Assembly (NCBI GenBank): GCA_027451455.1
Contig: DAIDJI010000135.1
Coordinates: 1 to 10,171, forward strand
Source of the DNA: Planctomycetales bacterium
GTDB lineage: Bacteria; Planctomycetota; Planctomycetia; Isosphaerales; Isosphaeraceae
Reading direction: 5' to 3'
Length of the DNA: 10,171 bases
The position numbers were made by a program, and so were the translations under genes. Below, piece by piece: positions 1-7,455 of the stretch; the stretch's first letter is position 1; every line of letters begins with the position of its first letter. The notes beneath the pieces were generated by a model. The model was not told the origin of the DNA and did not search any database. It worked only from the letters and a program-made list of their open reading frames with translations.

Positions 1-392
1 GCGTGCAGCCCTGGCGTCGGGGAACGTTCAAGTTCTCCACCGACCCGGAGCTCGAGGCGAAGGTCCGTGACGTGATCGGCCTCTACCTCGATCCGCCGAG
101 CAACGCCGTGGTCCTCTGCGTCGACGAAAAGTCCCAGATCCAGGCGCCGAACCGAACCCAGCCGATCCTGCCCGTCCGCCCAGGGCTTCCCGAACGCGCC
201 ACGCACGACTACAAGCGCAACGGGACCACGACGCTATTCGCCGCGCTTGAGGTCGCGACCGGGCAGGTCACCGACCGCTGCGACGACCGGCACGGCAAAG
301 CCGAGTTCCTGGACTTCCTCAAGCTCGTCGCGAAAACCTACCCCCGCCGCCGGCTGCACGTCGTGCTCGACAACTACCACACCCGCAAGCAC
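1..392 (+). pseudogene. IS630-family transposase, internal fragment (both ends missing)
   Basis: The reading frame is open from the window edge, so the 5' end lies outside. It carries the IS630-type DDE catalytic core: VDEKSQIQ with the first Asp (fragment residue 41), then the RTQPILPVRPGLPER block, HDYKRNGTTTLFAAL, and the VLDNYHTRKH block with the second catalytic Asp (residue 123). This family normally continues into a block with the third acidic residue (Glu). Here recognisable sequence ends at position 392, directly before the stop codon of the opposing RHS gene. Past that point the frame runs to 968 only as antisense of the RHS gene, so the fusion is not a real protein. The enzyme would cut and join IS ends at TA targets, but without the third catalytic residue this copy should be dead. 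The family call is secure. Whether deletion, IS-mediated rearrangement or misassembly broke it is unknown. Confidence 0.88.
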
Positions 393-2240
393 TCAGACAC
401 TGTTATCGGGATAGGTGACGCCGGTAAGATTTCCATTGGCGATGGTGAAGGTCGCCGATCGGCCCGCCGGATCGGTGATCGAGGTCAAATAGCCGCCGCT
501 GTAGGCGAGCGTCGACACCTCGCCATAGGGGTCGGTGACGCTCGTCAAGAGGCTGCCGGAGTAGCCGAAGGTGGTTGTCAGGCCGTTGCGATTGACGACG
601 CTGGTTTCGAGGCCCGACGCGTTGAAGGTTTGAACCGTGCCATTGGTAAGAGTTCTTGTGTAGGTCCCGTTACTATTCCCTACGAGTGTACTGAAGTCGC
701 CGGCCGGACTGGTAAACGTCCCGCCGCCGGAGCCGAAGCTCCCGCCGAACCACTCGCCGGATCCGCCGCCCTGGTCGAGGATCACCCCGCCGCTCGCCGG
801 GATGATCTTCTCCAATCCGCCGACCGACCAGCCGGCGCCGAGGGCGGAAAACGTCGGATCGAGGGCCTCGTTGATGATGGTCGCGGTCCCTGTGTCGGTC
901 GTGGTCGTTTGGGTGCCGGCGCGATTGTCGATCACCGTGGCCGAATACGGATAGCGGCCGGTGCTTAACCCCGAGGCGTTGGCCTGGAGTCCAATTTGGA
1001 GGATGTCGCCGGGGGTCAGCGAGCTGGTGTTGTAGGTCCAGGTCGCGCCGGGGGTGCCGTTGAAGGTGAGCTGCGCGGTGACCGTCGAGGGAGTGGACTG
1101 TGTTGGATCGAGGGGATGCTCGATGTTGATGATCGGCAGTGCGTTCCCGGTGAGCGAGTCGTATTGCAGCGAGACCGGCGCGACGTTGGGGTTGAAGCTC
1201 GGCATCGCGATCGAAGTTTCGGCCGACCCGGTGGCCGAGACGACCGAGACATTCTGGCTTCCAATTGCCGGGGCACCGGCCGAGATCAGGCCGGGGTCGA
1301 GCGAGGCGGGCCAGGTCGCGTTGCCGGACGTCGAACCGGTGCCGGACTCGGCCCAGAAGGTGTAGGTCTGGCTGACCTGCTGGCCGTTCGGATCGGTCAC
1401 GGTGAGCGTGGCGGACTGAGCGCCGGCGGTCGGGATTGTGGCCGCCCACTGGAAGGTCAAATCGTACGAGTTGGCGCCGCTGATGCCGGTGGCGTCGGTG
1501 AGTCCGGAAGTGTTCCAGGAATAGGAGTATGTTCCCGCGGCCGGGTCGATGACCTGAGCGCGGAGGTCGACGGCGGCGCCTGGCATGGCGATCTGATCGG
1601 CGCCGGGGACCAGTGCCGAGCCCTGATTGTAATCGAGCGTGACCAGTGTGAACGCGGCCGAGCCGGCGCCGCCGGACCCGGTCATGGGAATGGCCGTCGG
1701 GGTCGTGGCCGTGGTCGTGGTCGCTGAGGATGTCGAGAGATGCGAGTGCATGGGCGTCGAGGTCGAGACATCCAGCCGGCTCAATCCGAGAGTGGAAAGC
1801 ATCGCCGCGGCCGAGGCCGCTGAGTTTGAGGCGGCTGACGCGGTGACCACGGGCGAGGCGCCAACGGCGCCGGTCGGCCGGGATGTCGGGACGATCGACC
1901 CGGCATGCGATGGAAGCGCCCCACCGGCGCCCCCGTCGATCGGTTGAGCCGGTTTCCACGACGTCGAGAGCGCGGGCGATGACCCGTCGAGCGCGGCGAC
2001 GTTCCCGAGCGACCGGACAAAGGCCATCGGATCGCCTCCCCCGGAGGAGACTTTCACGCCCTCGATCCCACCAGAATCCGCCCCACCCGACGATCCGACC
2101 GGATCCGTCGCGATCGCGATGACCACATCATCCGACGTTCCGACGCCCCGCCCGGTCGTGGTTGCTGGAATGGCGAGAGCCGCGGTCGTCCCACTCACCG
2201 GCTCAATTCCCCCTCCCTTCATTTGCGTGCATGGGCGCAA
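393..2240 (-). CDS. RHS/YD-repeat protein, N-terminal part only (3'-truncated)
   Basis: This frame encodes 615 residues from a TTG; an in-frame ATG lies at 2222. Residues 1-185 are low-complexity, rich in Gly, Ala, Ser and Thr. About 190-300 looks like Ig/PKD-type beta repeats (the TLTVTDPNGQQVSQTYTFWAES part). Residues 468-479, GAGWSVGGLEKI, are the block that typically opens the RHS shell. From about 550 there are YD-type repeats (GLTTTFGYSG, LTSVTDPYGE, LTSITDPAGR, LTGVTYPDNSV). Such proteins are usually far longer, with many repeats and a variable C-terminal tip. Here the chain stops one codon past YPDNS, exactly where the transposase fragment begins, so repeats and any toxin-like tip are lost. 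Neither start has a Shine-Dalgarno sequence, and the likely true start lies upstream in another frame (see 2203-2382). Likely exported in the intact form, but no signal peptide is visible here. Confidence 0.8.
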   Translation of the reverse strand: MRPCTQMKGGGIEPVSGTTAALAIPATTTGRGVGTSDDVVIAIATDPVGSSGGADSGGIEGVKVSSGGGDPMAFVRSLGNVAALDGSSPALSTSWKPAQPIDGGAGGALPSHAGSIVPTSRPTGAVGASPVVTASAASNSAASAAAMLSTLGLSRLDVSTSTPMHSHLSTSSATTTTATTPTAIPMTGSGGAGSAAFTLVTLDYNQGSALVPGADQIAMPGAAVDLRAQVIDPAAGTYSYSWNTSGLTDATGISGANSYDLTFQWAATIPTAGAQSATLTVTDPNGQQVSQTYTFWAESGTGSTSGNATWPASLDPGLISAGAPAIGSQNVSVVSATGSAETSIAMPSFNPNVAPVSLQYDSLTGNALPIINIEHPLDPTQSTPSTVTAQLTFNGTPGATWTYNTSSLTPGDILQIGLQANASGLSTGRYPYSATVIDNRAGTQTTTTDTGTATIINEALDPTFSALGAGWSVGGLEKIIPASGGVILDQGGGSGEWFGGSFGSGGGTFTSPAGDFSTLVGNSNGTYTRTLTNGTVQTFNASGLETSVVNRNGLTTTFGYSGSLLTSVTDPYGEVSTLAYSGGYLTSITDPAGRSATFTIANGNLTGVTYPDNSV

Positions 2241-2382
2241 CTTGGGTCGTCAATGGGAGGGAGCCGACGGCGAGGCCGATGGGCGTGGCCGGGGAACGCG
2301 GGTCCATCCGGTCGAGATCGATGAGGGGGAGTGCGGTGGTCCGACGTCGACGGAAGGCGGAACTTGGGCGGAGCGATCGCAT
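2203..2382 (-). pseudogene. Probable frameshifted 5' end of the RHS gene
   Basis: In a second minus-strand frame an ATG at 2382 opens a 59-residue reading beginning MRSLRPSSAFRRRR and containing LDRMDPRSPATPIGLAVGSL. A GAGGT Shine-Dalgarno-like sequence lies 9 nt before this ATG, whereas the longer RHS frame has no ribosome site at either candidate start. The two frames overlap at a purine run read on the minus strand as GAAGGGAGGGGGAATTG (2209-2225). Removing one G from that run joins them seamlessly as HANEGRG-IEPVSG. The Arg-rich start followed by an LDRMDPRS-type segment resembles the N-termini of large planctomycete surface proteins. I infer one gene split by a one-base indel, either real decay (fitting the lost 3' end) or a sequencing error. 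Confidence 0.5.
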
Positions 2383-2832
2383 GGATGCGTACCTCACGTG
2401 GGTAACTGGATCGAGCGCCGTGTTTGGAAGTGGATCTTCGGGTTGTAAAATCGAACGAGACCCCGGATCGAGAGAGGTGCGACCCGAGGGCTTTCGATGA
2501 GATCGGAACGTTTGATTCTGTGCGGCCTATTGATGCGCGAGTGGTACCAGGGATGTCAAGAGATCACTGGCCGAATTTTTTCGCCTGGGGGGCTCGGACG
2601 GCACGAGCCTTCCTGGATCTGGAAACCAGGGTCGAGGCTCGCGCGATCGATCCATCTGGTCGAGGACGACCAGGCCCGGCCGCCGGACGTTGACACGGAG
2701 ACCGCATTCGCCATGATCGTTCCCAATGGCGCGAATGGGGGCGTCGACGGGCTTGCAAACCGGGCCCGAATCGCCCACAATAACTGAACGGGCGAACATA
2801 GTGATTGGGACGAGGGAAAGGACGGGCGGCCG
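2383..2832. other. Intergenic region between the RHS fragment and ruvA
   Basis: This is 450 bases with no convincing gene. Short frames on both strands have no ribosome site, no recognisable motif and arginine/proline-rich antisense-like composition. A perfect 7-bp hairpin (CTGGTCG, loop AGGA, CGACCAG) lies at 2656-2673 but has no T-tract, so it is not a convincing terminator. The right end holds a candidate ruvA promoter. Confidence 0.6.
2753..2781 (+). promoter_or_regulatory. Candidate sigma70-like promoter for ruvAB
   Basis: TTGCAA (2753-2758) and CACAAT (2776-2781) are separated by 17 bases. Each matches 4 of 6 consensus positions. Initiation would fall near 2788, giving a leader of about 45 bases before the ruvA ATG. 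It is placed sensibly in an otherwise GC-rich gap, but planctomycete promoters are poorly defined and the match is modest. I saw no clear SOS-box. Confidence 0.33.
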
Positions 2833-3486
2833 ATGCTGACGAAGGTGCGGGGGATCGTCGCGGCGGTCGGCGAGGAGACGGCGACGCTCCGGGTCGAGCC
2901 ATTCGAGCTGGAGGTGCTGATCCCGGAGCATACCCGCCGGGCGATTCAGGCGAAGATCGGCGAGCCGATGGAGCTGCACACGCTCTTCTACATCGAGGGC
3001 GGGACGATGGGCGCCCGGATGATTCCCCGGCTGATCGGCTTCCTCACGCCGATCGACCGGGAGTTCTTCGAGATCTTCTGCTCGGTGGATGGCGTCGGCG
3101 TGAAGAAGGCGCTTCGGGCAATGGTCCGTCCGGTCCGCGAGCTCGCCCGGATGATTCAGGACCAGGACGTCAAGCTGCTCGCGACGTTTCCCGGGATCGG
3201 GGAGGCGACCGCCGAGCGGATCGTCGCCAAGCTCCGGAGGAAGGTCGGCAAGTATGCCCTGATCGTCGGGCAGGAGGGACCGACCGGATCCGGTCCGGCG
3301 CCCGGGGTGAACGGGGCGCCCGAGAACGCCGAGGCCGACGTGATCCGAGACACCTTCGCCGCGCTCCTCTCGGTCGGCCACACCGAGGCCCAGGCCCGGC
3401 AGGCGATCGACCGGGTCCTCTCCGGCAAGAAGAAGTTCAAGTCTGTCGCTGACATGATCGAAGCCATCTACCAGCAGAGCCGATGA
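2833..3486 (+). CDS. ruvA: Holliday junction branch migration protein RuvA
   Basis: A 217-residue protein, close to the usual 190-210 for RuvA. RuvA binds four-way Holliday junctions as a tetramer, holds them square-planar and loads the RuvB motors for branch migration in recombination and repair. Residues 1-70 form the OB-fold domain (start MLTKVRGIVAAV). The central domain has two helix-hairpin-helix motifs (VDGVGVKKAL near 85 and FPGIGEATAERIV near 165 down-chain). A Pro/Gly/Ala-rich linker at about 203-225 bases-wise near 3280-3330 leads to the C-terminal RuvB-binding domain (DTFAALLSVGHTEAQARQAIDRVL). The stretch between the OB fold and LIGF (from E55) is about six residues longer than in E. 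coli RuvA, by hand alignment, and carries a single acidic residue where E. coli has Glu-Asp in the acidic pin. AAGGA lies 10 bases before the ATG. The stop is 49 bases before ruvB, consistent with an operon. Confidence 0.93.
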   Translation: MLTKVRGIVAAVGEETATLRVEPFELEVLIPEHTRRAIQAKIGEPMELHTLFYIEGGTMGARMIPRLIGFLTPIDREFFEIFCSVDGVGVKKALRAMVRPVRELARMIQDQDVKLLATFPGIGEATAERIVAKLRRKVGKYALIVGQEGPTGSGPAPGVNGAPENAEADVIRDTFAALLSVGHTEAQARQAIDRVLSGKKKFKSVADMIEAIYQQSR

Positions 3487-3535
3487 GCCCCGAGGGATCG
3501 GACCGGGCCGCGCGTACCGCGACGAGGAGCGACCG

Positions 3536-4639
3536 ATGCGAGAGGCAATCATTCGAGGCAATCCCGACCCAGGCGGTGAGGAGCCCCGACGGCGCCCCGT
3601 TTCCGCGGCGACCGATCCTGAGGGAAAGCCGGTCGACCCGGACGAAAAGCTCCGCCCGCAACGATTGTCGGAGATCGTCGGCCAGCGCAAGGTCGCCGAT
3701 CGGCTCGCGATCAGCCTGCAAGCCGCCCAGAAACGCGGAGAGCCCCTGCCGCACATCCTCTTCGATGGCCCGCCGGGACTGGGCAAGACCACCTTCGCCA
3801 CGGTCCTGCACAACGAACTGGGCGTCGAGCTAAACATCACCAGCGGCGCAGCGCTCGACAAGAAGATGGACGTGATGCCCTACCTGACCAACGCCGCCGA
3901 GGGCTCCATCCTCTTCATCGACGAGATCCACCGTCTGCCGAGTGCCGTCGAGGAGTTCATTTACCCGGTGATGGAGGACTTCCGGGTCGACGTGGTGCTG
4001 GGCGAGGGGATGTCGGCCCGGACGATCAATCTCCCACTGAAAAAGTTCACGATCATCGGCGCCACGACGCGGAGCGGGATGCTTTCGGCGCCGTTGCGCG
4101 AGCGGTTCGGCATCCACGAGCACCTGGAATTCTACGAGATCGAGGAACTCGCCCGGATCCTCACGATCAACGCGGCGAAGCTCAAATCGACGATCGAGGA
4201 CGAGGCGGCCTGGGAACTCGCGGCTCGGAGCCGGGGCACGCCTCGGATCGCGAACGCCCGGCTTCGATGGGTCCGCGACTACTCGCTGGCAAGGGCCGAC
4301 GGCCACATCAGTCTCTCGGTCGCGCGCGACGCGCTGGAGATGCAGGAAGTGGACCCCGAGGGACTCGATCGCCAGGATCGCCGCTACCTCGACACCCTGA
4401 TCCGCGTCTTCAACGGCGGCCCGACCGGAGTCGCCGCGATCTCGGCGACCATGAGCGTCTCGGTCGATACCCTTGAGGACGAGGTTGAGCCGTACCTGCT
4501 CCGTCGCGAGTACGTCGTCCGAACCCCGCGCGGCCGGGTGGCGACCCCGGCCGCCTACTTCCACCTCGGGATCCCCGAACCGCCCCCGCGCGAGACTGAA
4601 TTCCCACTTCTCGACCCCCAGCGCCGGCTTTTTGAGTGA
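3536..4639 (+). CDS. ruvB: Holliday junction branch migration ATPase RuvB
   Basis: RuvB is the hexameric AAA+ ring that pulls DNA through RuvA-bound Holliday junctions using ATP. The 367-residue protein shows every family landmark: DEKLRPQRLSEIVGQ at 36-50, Walker A GPPGLGKT at 78-85, Walker B LFIDEIHR at 126-133, sensor 1 GATTRSG at 175-181, arginine finger R188 in APLRERFG, sensor 2 region GTPRIAN at 234-240, and the C-terminal winged helix ending TPRGRVATPAAYFHLGI (330-346). E. coli reads IANR after sensor 2; here it is IANA. The first 35 residues and a 20-residue Pro-rich tail extend beyond the common core. The start is well fixed by GAGGAG at 3524-3529, 6 bases before the ATG. It follows ruvA directly. 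No ruvC is present in the window. Confidence 0.96.
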   Translation: MREAIIRGNPDPGGEEPRRRPVSAATDPEGKPVDPDEKLRPQRLSEIVGQRKVADRLAISLQAAQKRGEPLPHILFDGPPGLGKTTFATVLHNELGVELNITSGAALDKKMDVMPYLTNAAEGSILFIDEIHRLPSAVEEFIYPVMEDFRVDVVLGEGMSARTINLPLKKFTIIGATTRSGMLSAPLRERFGIHEHLEFYEIEELARILTINAAKLKSTIEDEAAWELAARSRGTPRIANARLRWVRDYSLARADGHISLSVARDALEMQEVDPEGLDRQDRRYLDTLIRVFNGGPTGVAAISATMSVSVDTLEDEVEPYLLRREYVVRTPRGRVATPAAYFHLGIPEPPPRETEFPLLDPQRRLFE

Positions 4640-4765
4640 GGATCGACCCGAGACCAATCGCGCCCATCGCTCGTGCGGGCATGTGTGCTGTCGGTTGGCG
4701 ACCCCCCCCGGAAATGTTGGAAAAAAGCAGCATCTCGTAGTGTTCGGATTGTTCGTTCTTGAACG

Positions 4766-4796
4766 GGCCCTGGTGATTCATTATTCTCCCAGGGTC
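4766..4796 (+). terminator. Stem-loop, possible ruvB transcription terminator
   Basis: GGCCCTGG (4766-4773) pairs with CCAGGGTC (4789-4796): eight pairs, one of them a G-U wobble valid only in plus-strand RNA. The loop is 15 bases and AT-rich. It lies 127 bases after the ruvB stop and is followed by only TTT, so it is a weak intrinsic terminator at best. It may instead be the first helix of the larger structured element that follows. Confidence 0.35.
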
Positions 4797-4799
4797 TTT

Positions 4800-4942
4800 G
4801 GAATCCGCATGTCCGAAAACGAGGGGAATCGTTCTCGGACCAGGCGATCGTCCGGCCGTTCGAACCGGGGGGTTCGTAGCGGGATAGCGGACGATCCGAC
4901 AGGGATTCCCTCGAAACCGACTTCATTCGCAGAGGTTTCGAG
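4800..4942 (+). ncRNA. Candidate structured RNA (three-way junction plus hairpin), unidentified
   Basis: Hand pairing gives a coherent fold. A closing helix of 7 bp (GGAATCC 4800-4806 with GGATTCC 4903-4909) encloses two arms. Arm one is 12 positions with one mismatch (GTCCGAAAACGA 4811-4822 with TCGTTCTCGGAC 4829-4840, loop GGGGAA). Arm two has a perfect 9-bp base (GATCGTCCG 4846-4854 with CGGACGATC 4888-4896). It is topped, after an internal loop, by about eleven more pairs around CGAACC-GGGG-GGTTCG (4861-4876). Directly abutting is a perfect 9-bp hairpin (CTCGAAACC 4910-4918 with GGTTTCGAG 4934-4942). The strand is uncertain: two wobble pairs, counting the hairpin at 4766, favour plus and one mismatch favours minus. 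It does not resemble tmRNA, SRP RNA or RNase P motifs I know. It could be a small RNA, a leader element of the downstream gene, or stacked terminators. Confidence 0.4.
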
Positions 4943-5279
4943 CGTGGTCGTGTAGCCGGGAGGGGGCCTGCGCCGGTCGCGGCCTGTTCCTCCCGCGCCG
5001 CCAGGATGACCTGGTTGGCGATTGGGAACGGTGATCGGGTCGAAGCGGAGGGCCCCCGGAGATCGGGGGAGGGCCTGCGGCTGCGCGGGTCCCGTCCCTT
5101 CTCCCTTGTCCCGGGCCGCCGGAAGCGGCGTCGCTCCGGAATGGTCGAGGCTGCCCTGATGGGTCGATCGTCGACGGACGACCGGCTCTTGCCCGGGATC
5201 GCGGGGCCATCGATCCGCGGTCGCGGACCTCCCAATCGACTCGTCACCTCGGAATCGATCTCTTCAGAAGGAGAGCACC

Positions 5280-6335
5280 ATGAAGTCGGACTCGTTGTAC
5301 CCCATCGCATGGCGGAGGAGGGCCCCATCGGGCCTCGTTGGACTCATGGGCCTGGCGCTCGTGGCGATCGCCGCGTCGACGGCCCAGGCCGGTCCCTTCA
5401 CGATCAATGCTGTCTTCGAGACCTCGTGGATCAACAACGCCCCGGCGGCGGCCACCGCGGACGTGAACGCCGTCATCAAGGAGTTCGAGGCGGCCTTCAC
5501 CAACCCGGTGACGATCACGATCCAGTTCGGCTGGGGGGATGTCGCCTCGACCACCGCCAATCCCGGCGGGATCGCGATCGCCGGCGGGGCCGCCGCCTAC
5601 TTCCCGCAGCTCTACAACGCAAACCCCGCCCAGTACACGCTTGCGCAGACCGAGAAGCTAATCACCGATCACGCCGCGGCGCATCCCGAGAACCAGCCGA
5701 TCAACACGGCTGCCCCGAATCTCCCGAAGGCCTACCCAAATCCGGGGGGCAGCACGAATTTCTTCGTCTCCGACGCCGAATACAAGGCGCTGACCGGCAA
5801 GGCTCAGAATACCGACGCGATCGACGGCTACGTGGGGGTCGCGGCGAAGGACCCCTGGTCCTTCGGCGCCGTGGCGGGAGCGGCTGGGACCGAGTATTTT
5901 CGTGGCGCTCTCGAGCACGAAATCACGCACGACATGGGGCGGTTCGACGCGGCGTATCTGGTCGCTAACGGCGGGAATCCCGCGTACCTGACCCCGCTCG
6001 ATTTTTACAAGATCAACGCGAACAATGCCACCCTCGACCCGACCCGCAGCGTCACGCGTTTCTCGATCGACGGGGGAAAGACGTTCTACCCGGGCTACAC
6101 CTTCAACGCGAGCTCCGACACCTCCGACTGGAACAACCTCCCGGACAACTCGTTCAACACTTCGCTCGCGACGTTTCAGAGTATGACCCCGACCGATCTT
6201 GTCGAGATGCAGGCCCTGGGCTGGGACCCCGCGGTCCCCGAGCCAGGCACCTGGCTCCTCCTCGGGACGGGGATCCTGGGACTCCTGGCCTGCGCCGGCC
6301 GGACCGGGTGGGGCCGCGCGAGAGTCGCCAATTGA
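5280..6335 (+). CDS. Secreted PEP-CTERM protein with metalloprotease motif (NF038122-like)
   Basis: A 351-residue exported protein. A signal peptide has Arg at 12-14, a hydrophobic stretch at about 19-33 and a likely cut after STAQA (residue 37). The C-terminus is a PEP-CTERM sorting tail: VPEPGTW at 319-325, a hydrophobic span to about 339, then Arg at 341, 346 and 348. In this system an exosortase cleaves at the PEP motif and the protein ends up at or beyond the cell surface. Residues 213-223 read HEITHDMGRFD, an HExxHxxGxxD zinc-protease motif of metzincin type with Asp as presumed third ligand. The overall plan matches PEP-CTERM metalloprotease-like proteins (NF038122 type). Substrate unknown, and proteolysis is inferred from the motif only. 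The start is fixed by AAGGAG (5268-5273), 6 bases before the ATG. It ends 66 bases from the convergent sua5 stop; no T-tract hairpin is visible between them. Confidence 0.85.
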   Translation: MKSDSLYPIAWRRRAPSGLVGLMGLALVAIAASTAQAGPFTINAVFETSWINNAPAAATADVNAVIKEFEAAFTNPVTITIQFGWGDVASTTANPGGIAIAGGAAAYFPQLYNANPAQYTLAQTEKLITDHAAAHPENQPINTAAPNLPKAYPNPGGSTNFFVSDAEYKALTGKAQNTDAIDGYVGVAAKDPWSFGAVAGAAGTEYFRGALEHEITHDMGRFDAAYLVANGGNPAYLTPLDFYKINANNATLDPTRSVTRFSIDGGKTFYPGYTFNASSDTSDWNNLPDNSFNTSLATFQSMTPTDLVEMQALGWDPAVPEPGTWLLLGTGILGLLACAGRTGWGRARVAN

Positions 6336-6401
6336 GGGAACGGCCTTGCATGGTCCTGGATCGGCGGTCCGTGGCGGCGAGACCAATCGATCGGATCGGA
6401 G

Positions 6402-7436
6402 TCAGGACGGGCGAGGCCGCTCGGCGATCGGGCGGGTCGCCCGGAGCAATCGATCCCGGACCGCCCGCCATTCGGGCCGGTCGGGCGGCATCACCACCAC
6501 GATTCCAGGCGGCTGCAAATTGTCGAGGTCGTGCAGGACGTCGTAGAGCCGATGCGCGGCCCGTTCCGGAGAATCGAGGCAGATCTGCCGGGCGGTCCTC
6601 GCGTCGGGCTCGATCCGTTCTGGACCGAACTGGATGATCGCCCACCCCGCGAGGTCCGGCCGATCGCGGTATTCCTCGGCCGAATCGACTCGATAGGCTG
6701 GAGTCCGGGGCGCGTAGTGGACGGGCATCTGGCCGGGGCTCGACGGCCGATCGGTCGTCAAACCGGCCGAGGGGAGAACCAGTGCGCGACCGCCGAGCGC
6801 CTCACTCAATCTCTCGGCGTCGATCGGGCCGGGCCGGAGCAGGCGTGGCGGGTCGGTCGAGAGGTCCAGCACAGTCGACTCCAGCCCGACCGATGTCGGA
6901 CCGCTGTCGAGGATCAGGTCGATCCGCCCATCAAGGTCGGCGAGGACGTGCTCGGCGCGGGTGGGCGAGAGGCGGTTGGAGCGGTTGGCGCTCGGGGCGG
7001 CGAGTGGCCGGTCGCATCGGGCGATCAGGTTGCGAGCGACCCGGAGGGCCGGGCATCGGACCCCAACCGTTGGCAATCCGGCCGTCACGGCGTCGGGGAT
7101 CGCCGGGGATCGGGGCAGGACCATCGTCAGCGGACCCGGCCAGAACCTCGCCGCCAGTTGGTCGGCGATCGCCGGCCATTCCGAGACGCAGGCGCGGGCT
7201 CGATCGACGTCATCCACATGGACGATCAGCGGATTGATCGACGGCCGGCCCTTGGCGGCAAAGATCCGGGCGACGGCTTCGGGATCCGTTGCGACGGCGC
7301 CCAGGCCGTAGACGGTCTCGGTCGCGAAGGCAACCAACCCGCCGCTGTTGAGGACCCGGGCGGCCTCGTCGATCGCGGCGGGATTGGGGGTTTCGTCATC
7401 GACGGCGAGGACGCGGGTCGGGCGCGGTTCGGACAT
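6402..7436 (-). CDS. sua5: L-threonylcarbamoyladenylate synthase, Sua5-type
   Basis: Makes threonylcarbamoyl-AMP from threonine, bicarbonate and ATP, the activated donor that the TsaBD/Kae1 machinery uses to place t6A at position 37 of ANN-decoding tRNAs; cytoplasmic. At 344 residues it is the long Sua5 form, not the short TsaC form. The YrdC-like domain spans about 20-205 with FATETVYGLGA (37-47), the KGRP nucleotide/substrate motif (62-65, in FAAKGRPSINPLIVHV), the PSAN block (148-151) and LLRPGPI (199-205). The linker SPGQMPVHYAP (233-243) is the Sua5 signature before the C-terminal Rossmann-like domain (about 245-344). The start ATG has only a G-rich stretch before it. It begins 19 bases after the stop of the deoxyhypusine-synthase-like gene, so co-transcription is likely. 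Confidence 0.93.
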   Translation of the reverse strand: MSEPRPTRVLAVDDETPNPAAIDEAARVLNSGGLVAFATETVYGLGAVATDPEAVARIFAAKGRPSINPLIVHVDDVDRARACVSEWPAIADQLAARFWPGPLTMVLPRSPAIPDAVTAGLPTVGVRCPALRVARNLIARCDRPLAAPSANRSNRLSPTRAEHVLADLDGRIDLILDSGPTSVGLESTVLDLSTDPPRLLRPGPIDAERLSEALGGRALVLPSAGLTTDRPSSPGQMPVHYAPRTPAYRVDSAEEYRDRPDLAGWAIIQFGPERIEPDARTARQICLDSPERAAHRLYDVLHDLDNLQPPGIVVVMPPDRPEWRAVRDRLLRATRPIAERPRPS

Positions 7437-7455
7437 GGTCGGCCCCCGCCGGCGG

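Larger units (their letters stand above)
4640..5279. other. Long structured intergenic region between ruvB and the PEP-CTERM gene
   Basis: Here 640 bases contain no believable gene: frames crossing it have no ribosome site and no protein-like composition. Its left half holds the nested inverted repeats described separately (4766-4942). Further hairpins follow: CGGGAGG/CCTCCCG at 4957-4963 and 4989-4995, CCCCCG/CGGGGG at 5053-5058 and 5064-5069 (loop GAGAT), and GCCGC/GCGGC at 5115-5119 and 5125-5129. The promoter of the downstream gene must lie here unless it is read through from ruvB, but I could not pick a convincing one. Confidence 0.6.

Noticed and set aside
393..968. Extension of the transposase frame to 321 residues
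   Set aside because: Beyond 392 it is antisense of YD repeats; the fusion is accidental read-through past a joint.
673..1959. 428-residue minus-strand frame with His/Asp-rich repeats (DHDHGHD)
   Set aside because: It is the shifted frame of Thr/Ser-rich codons in the RHS protein; the RHS frame has the real family motifs.
2424..2787. Two overlapping plus-strand frames (89 and 96 residues) upstream of ruvA
   Set aside because: No ribosome site, no recognisable features, and the candidate ruvA promoter overlaps the end of the longer one.
2527..3861. 444-residue minus-strand frame opposite ruvA and the start of ruvB
   Set aside because: It is antisense to well-conserved RuvA/RuvB codons, Arg/Pro-rich, has no recognisable domain, and is a usual by-product of high GC.
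4473..5328. Frames on both strands across the ruvB to PEP-CTERM gap (160 and 257 residues)
   Set aside because: Arg/Ser/Pro-rich, cross the structured repeats and the neighbouring genes, and have no ribosome site or motif.
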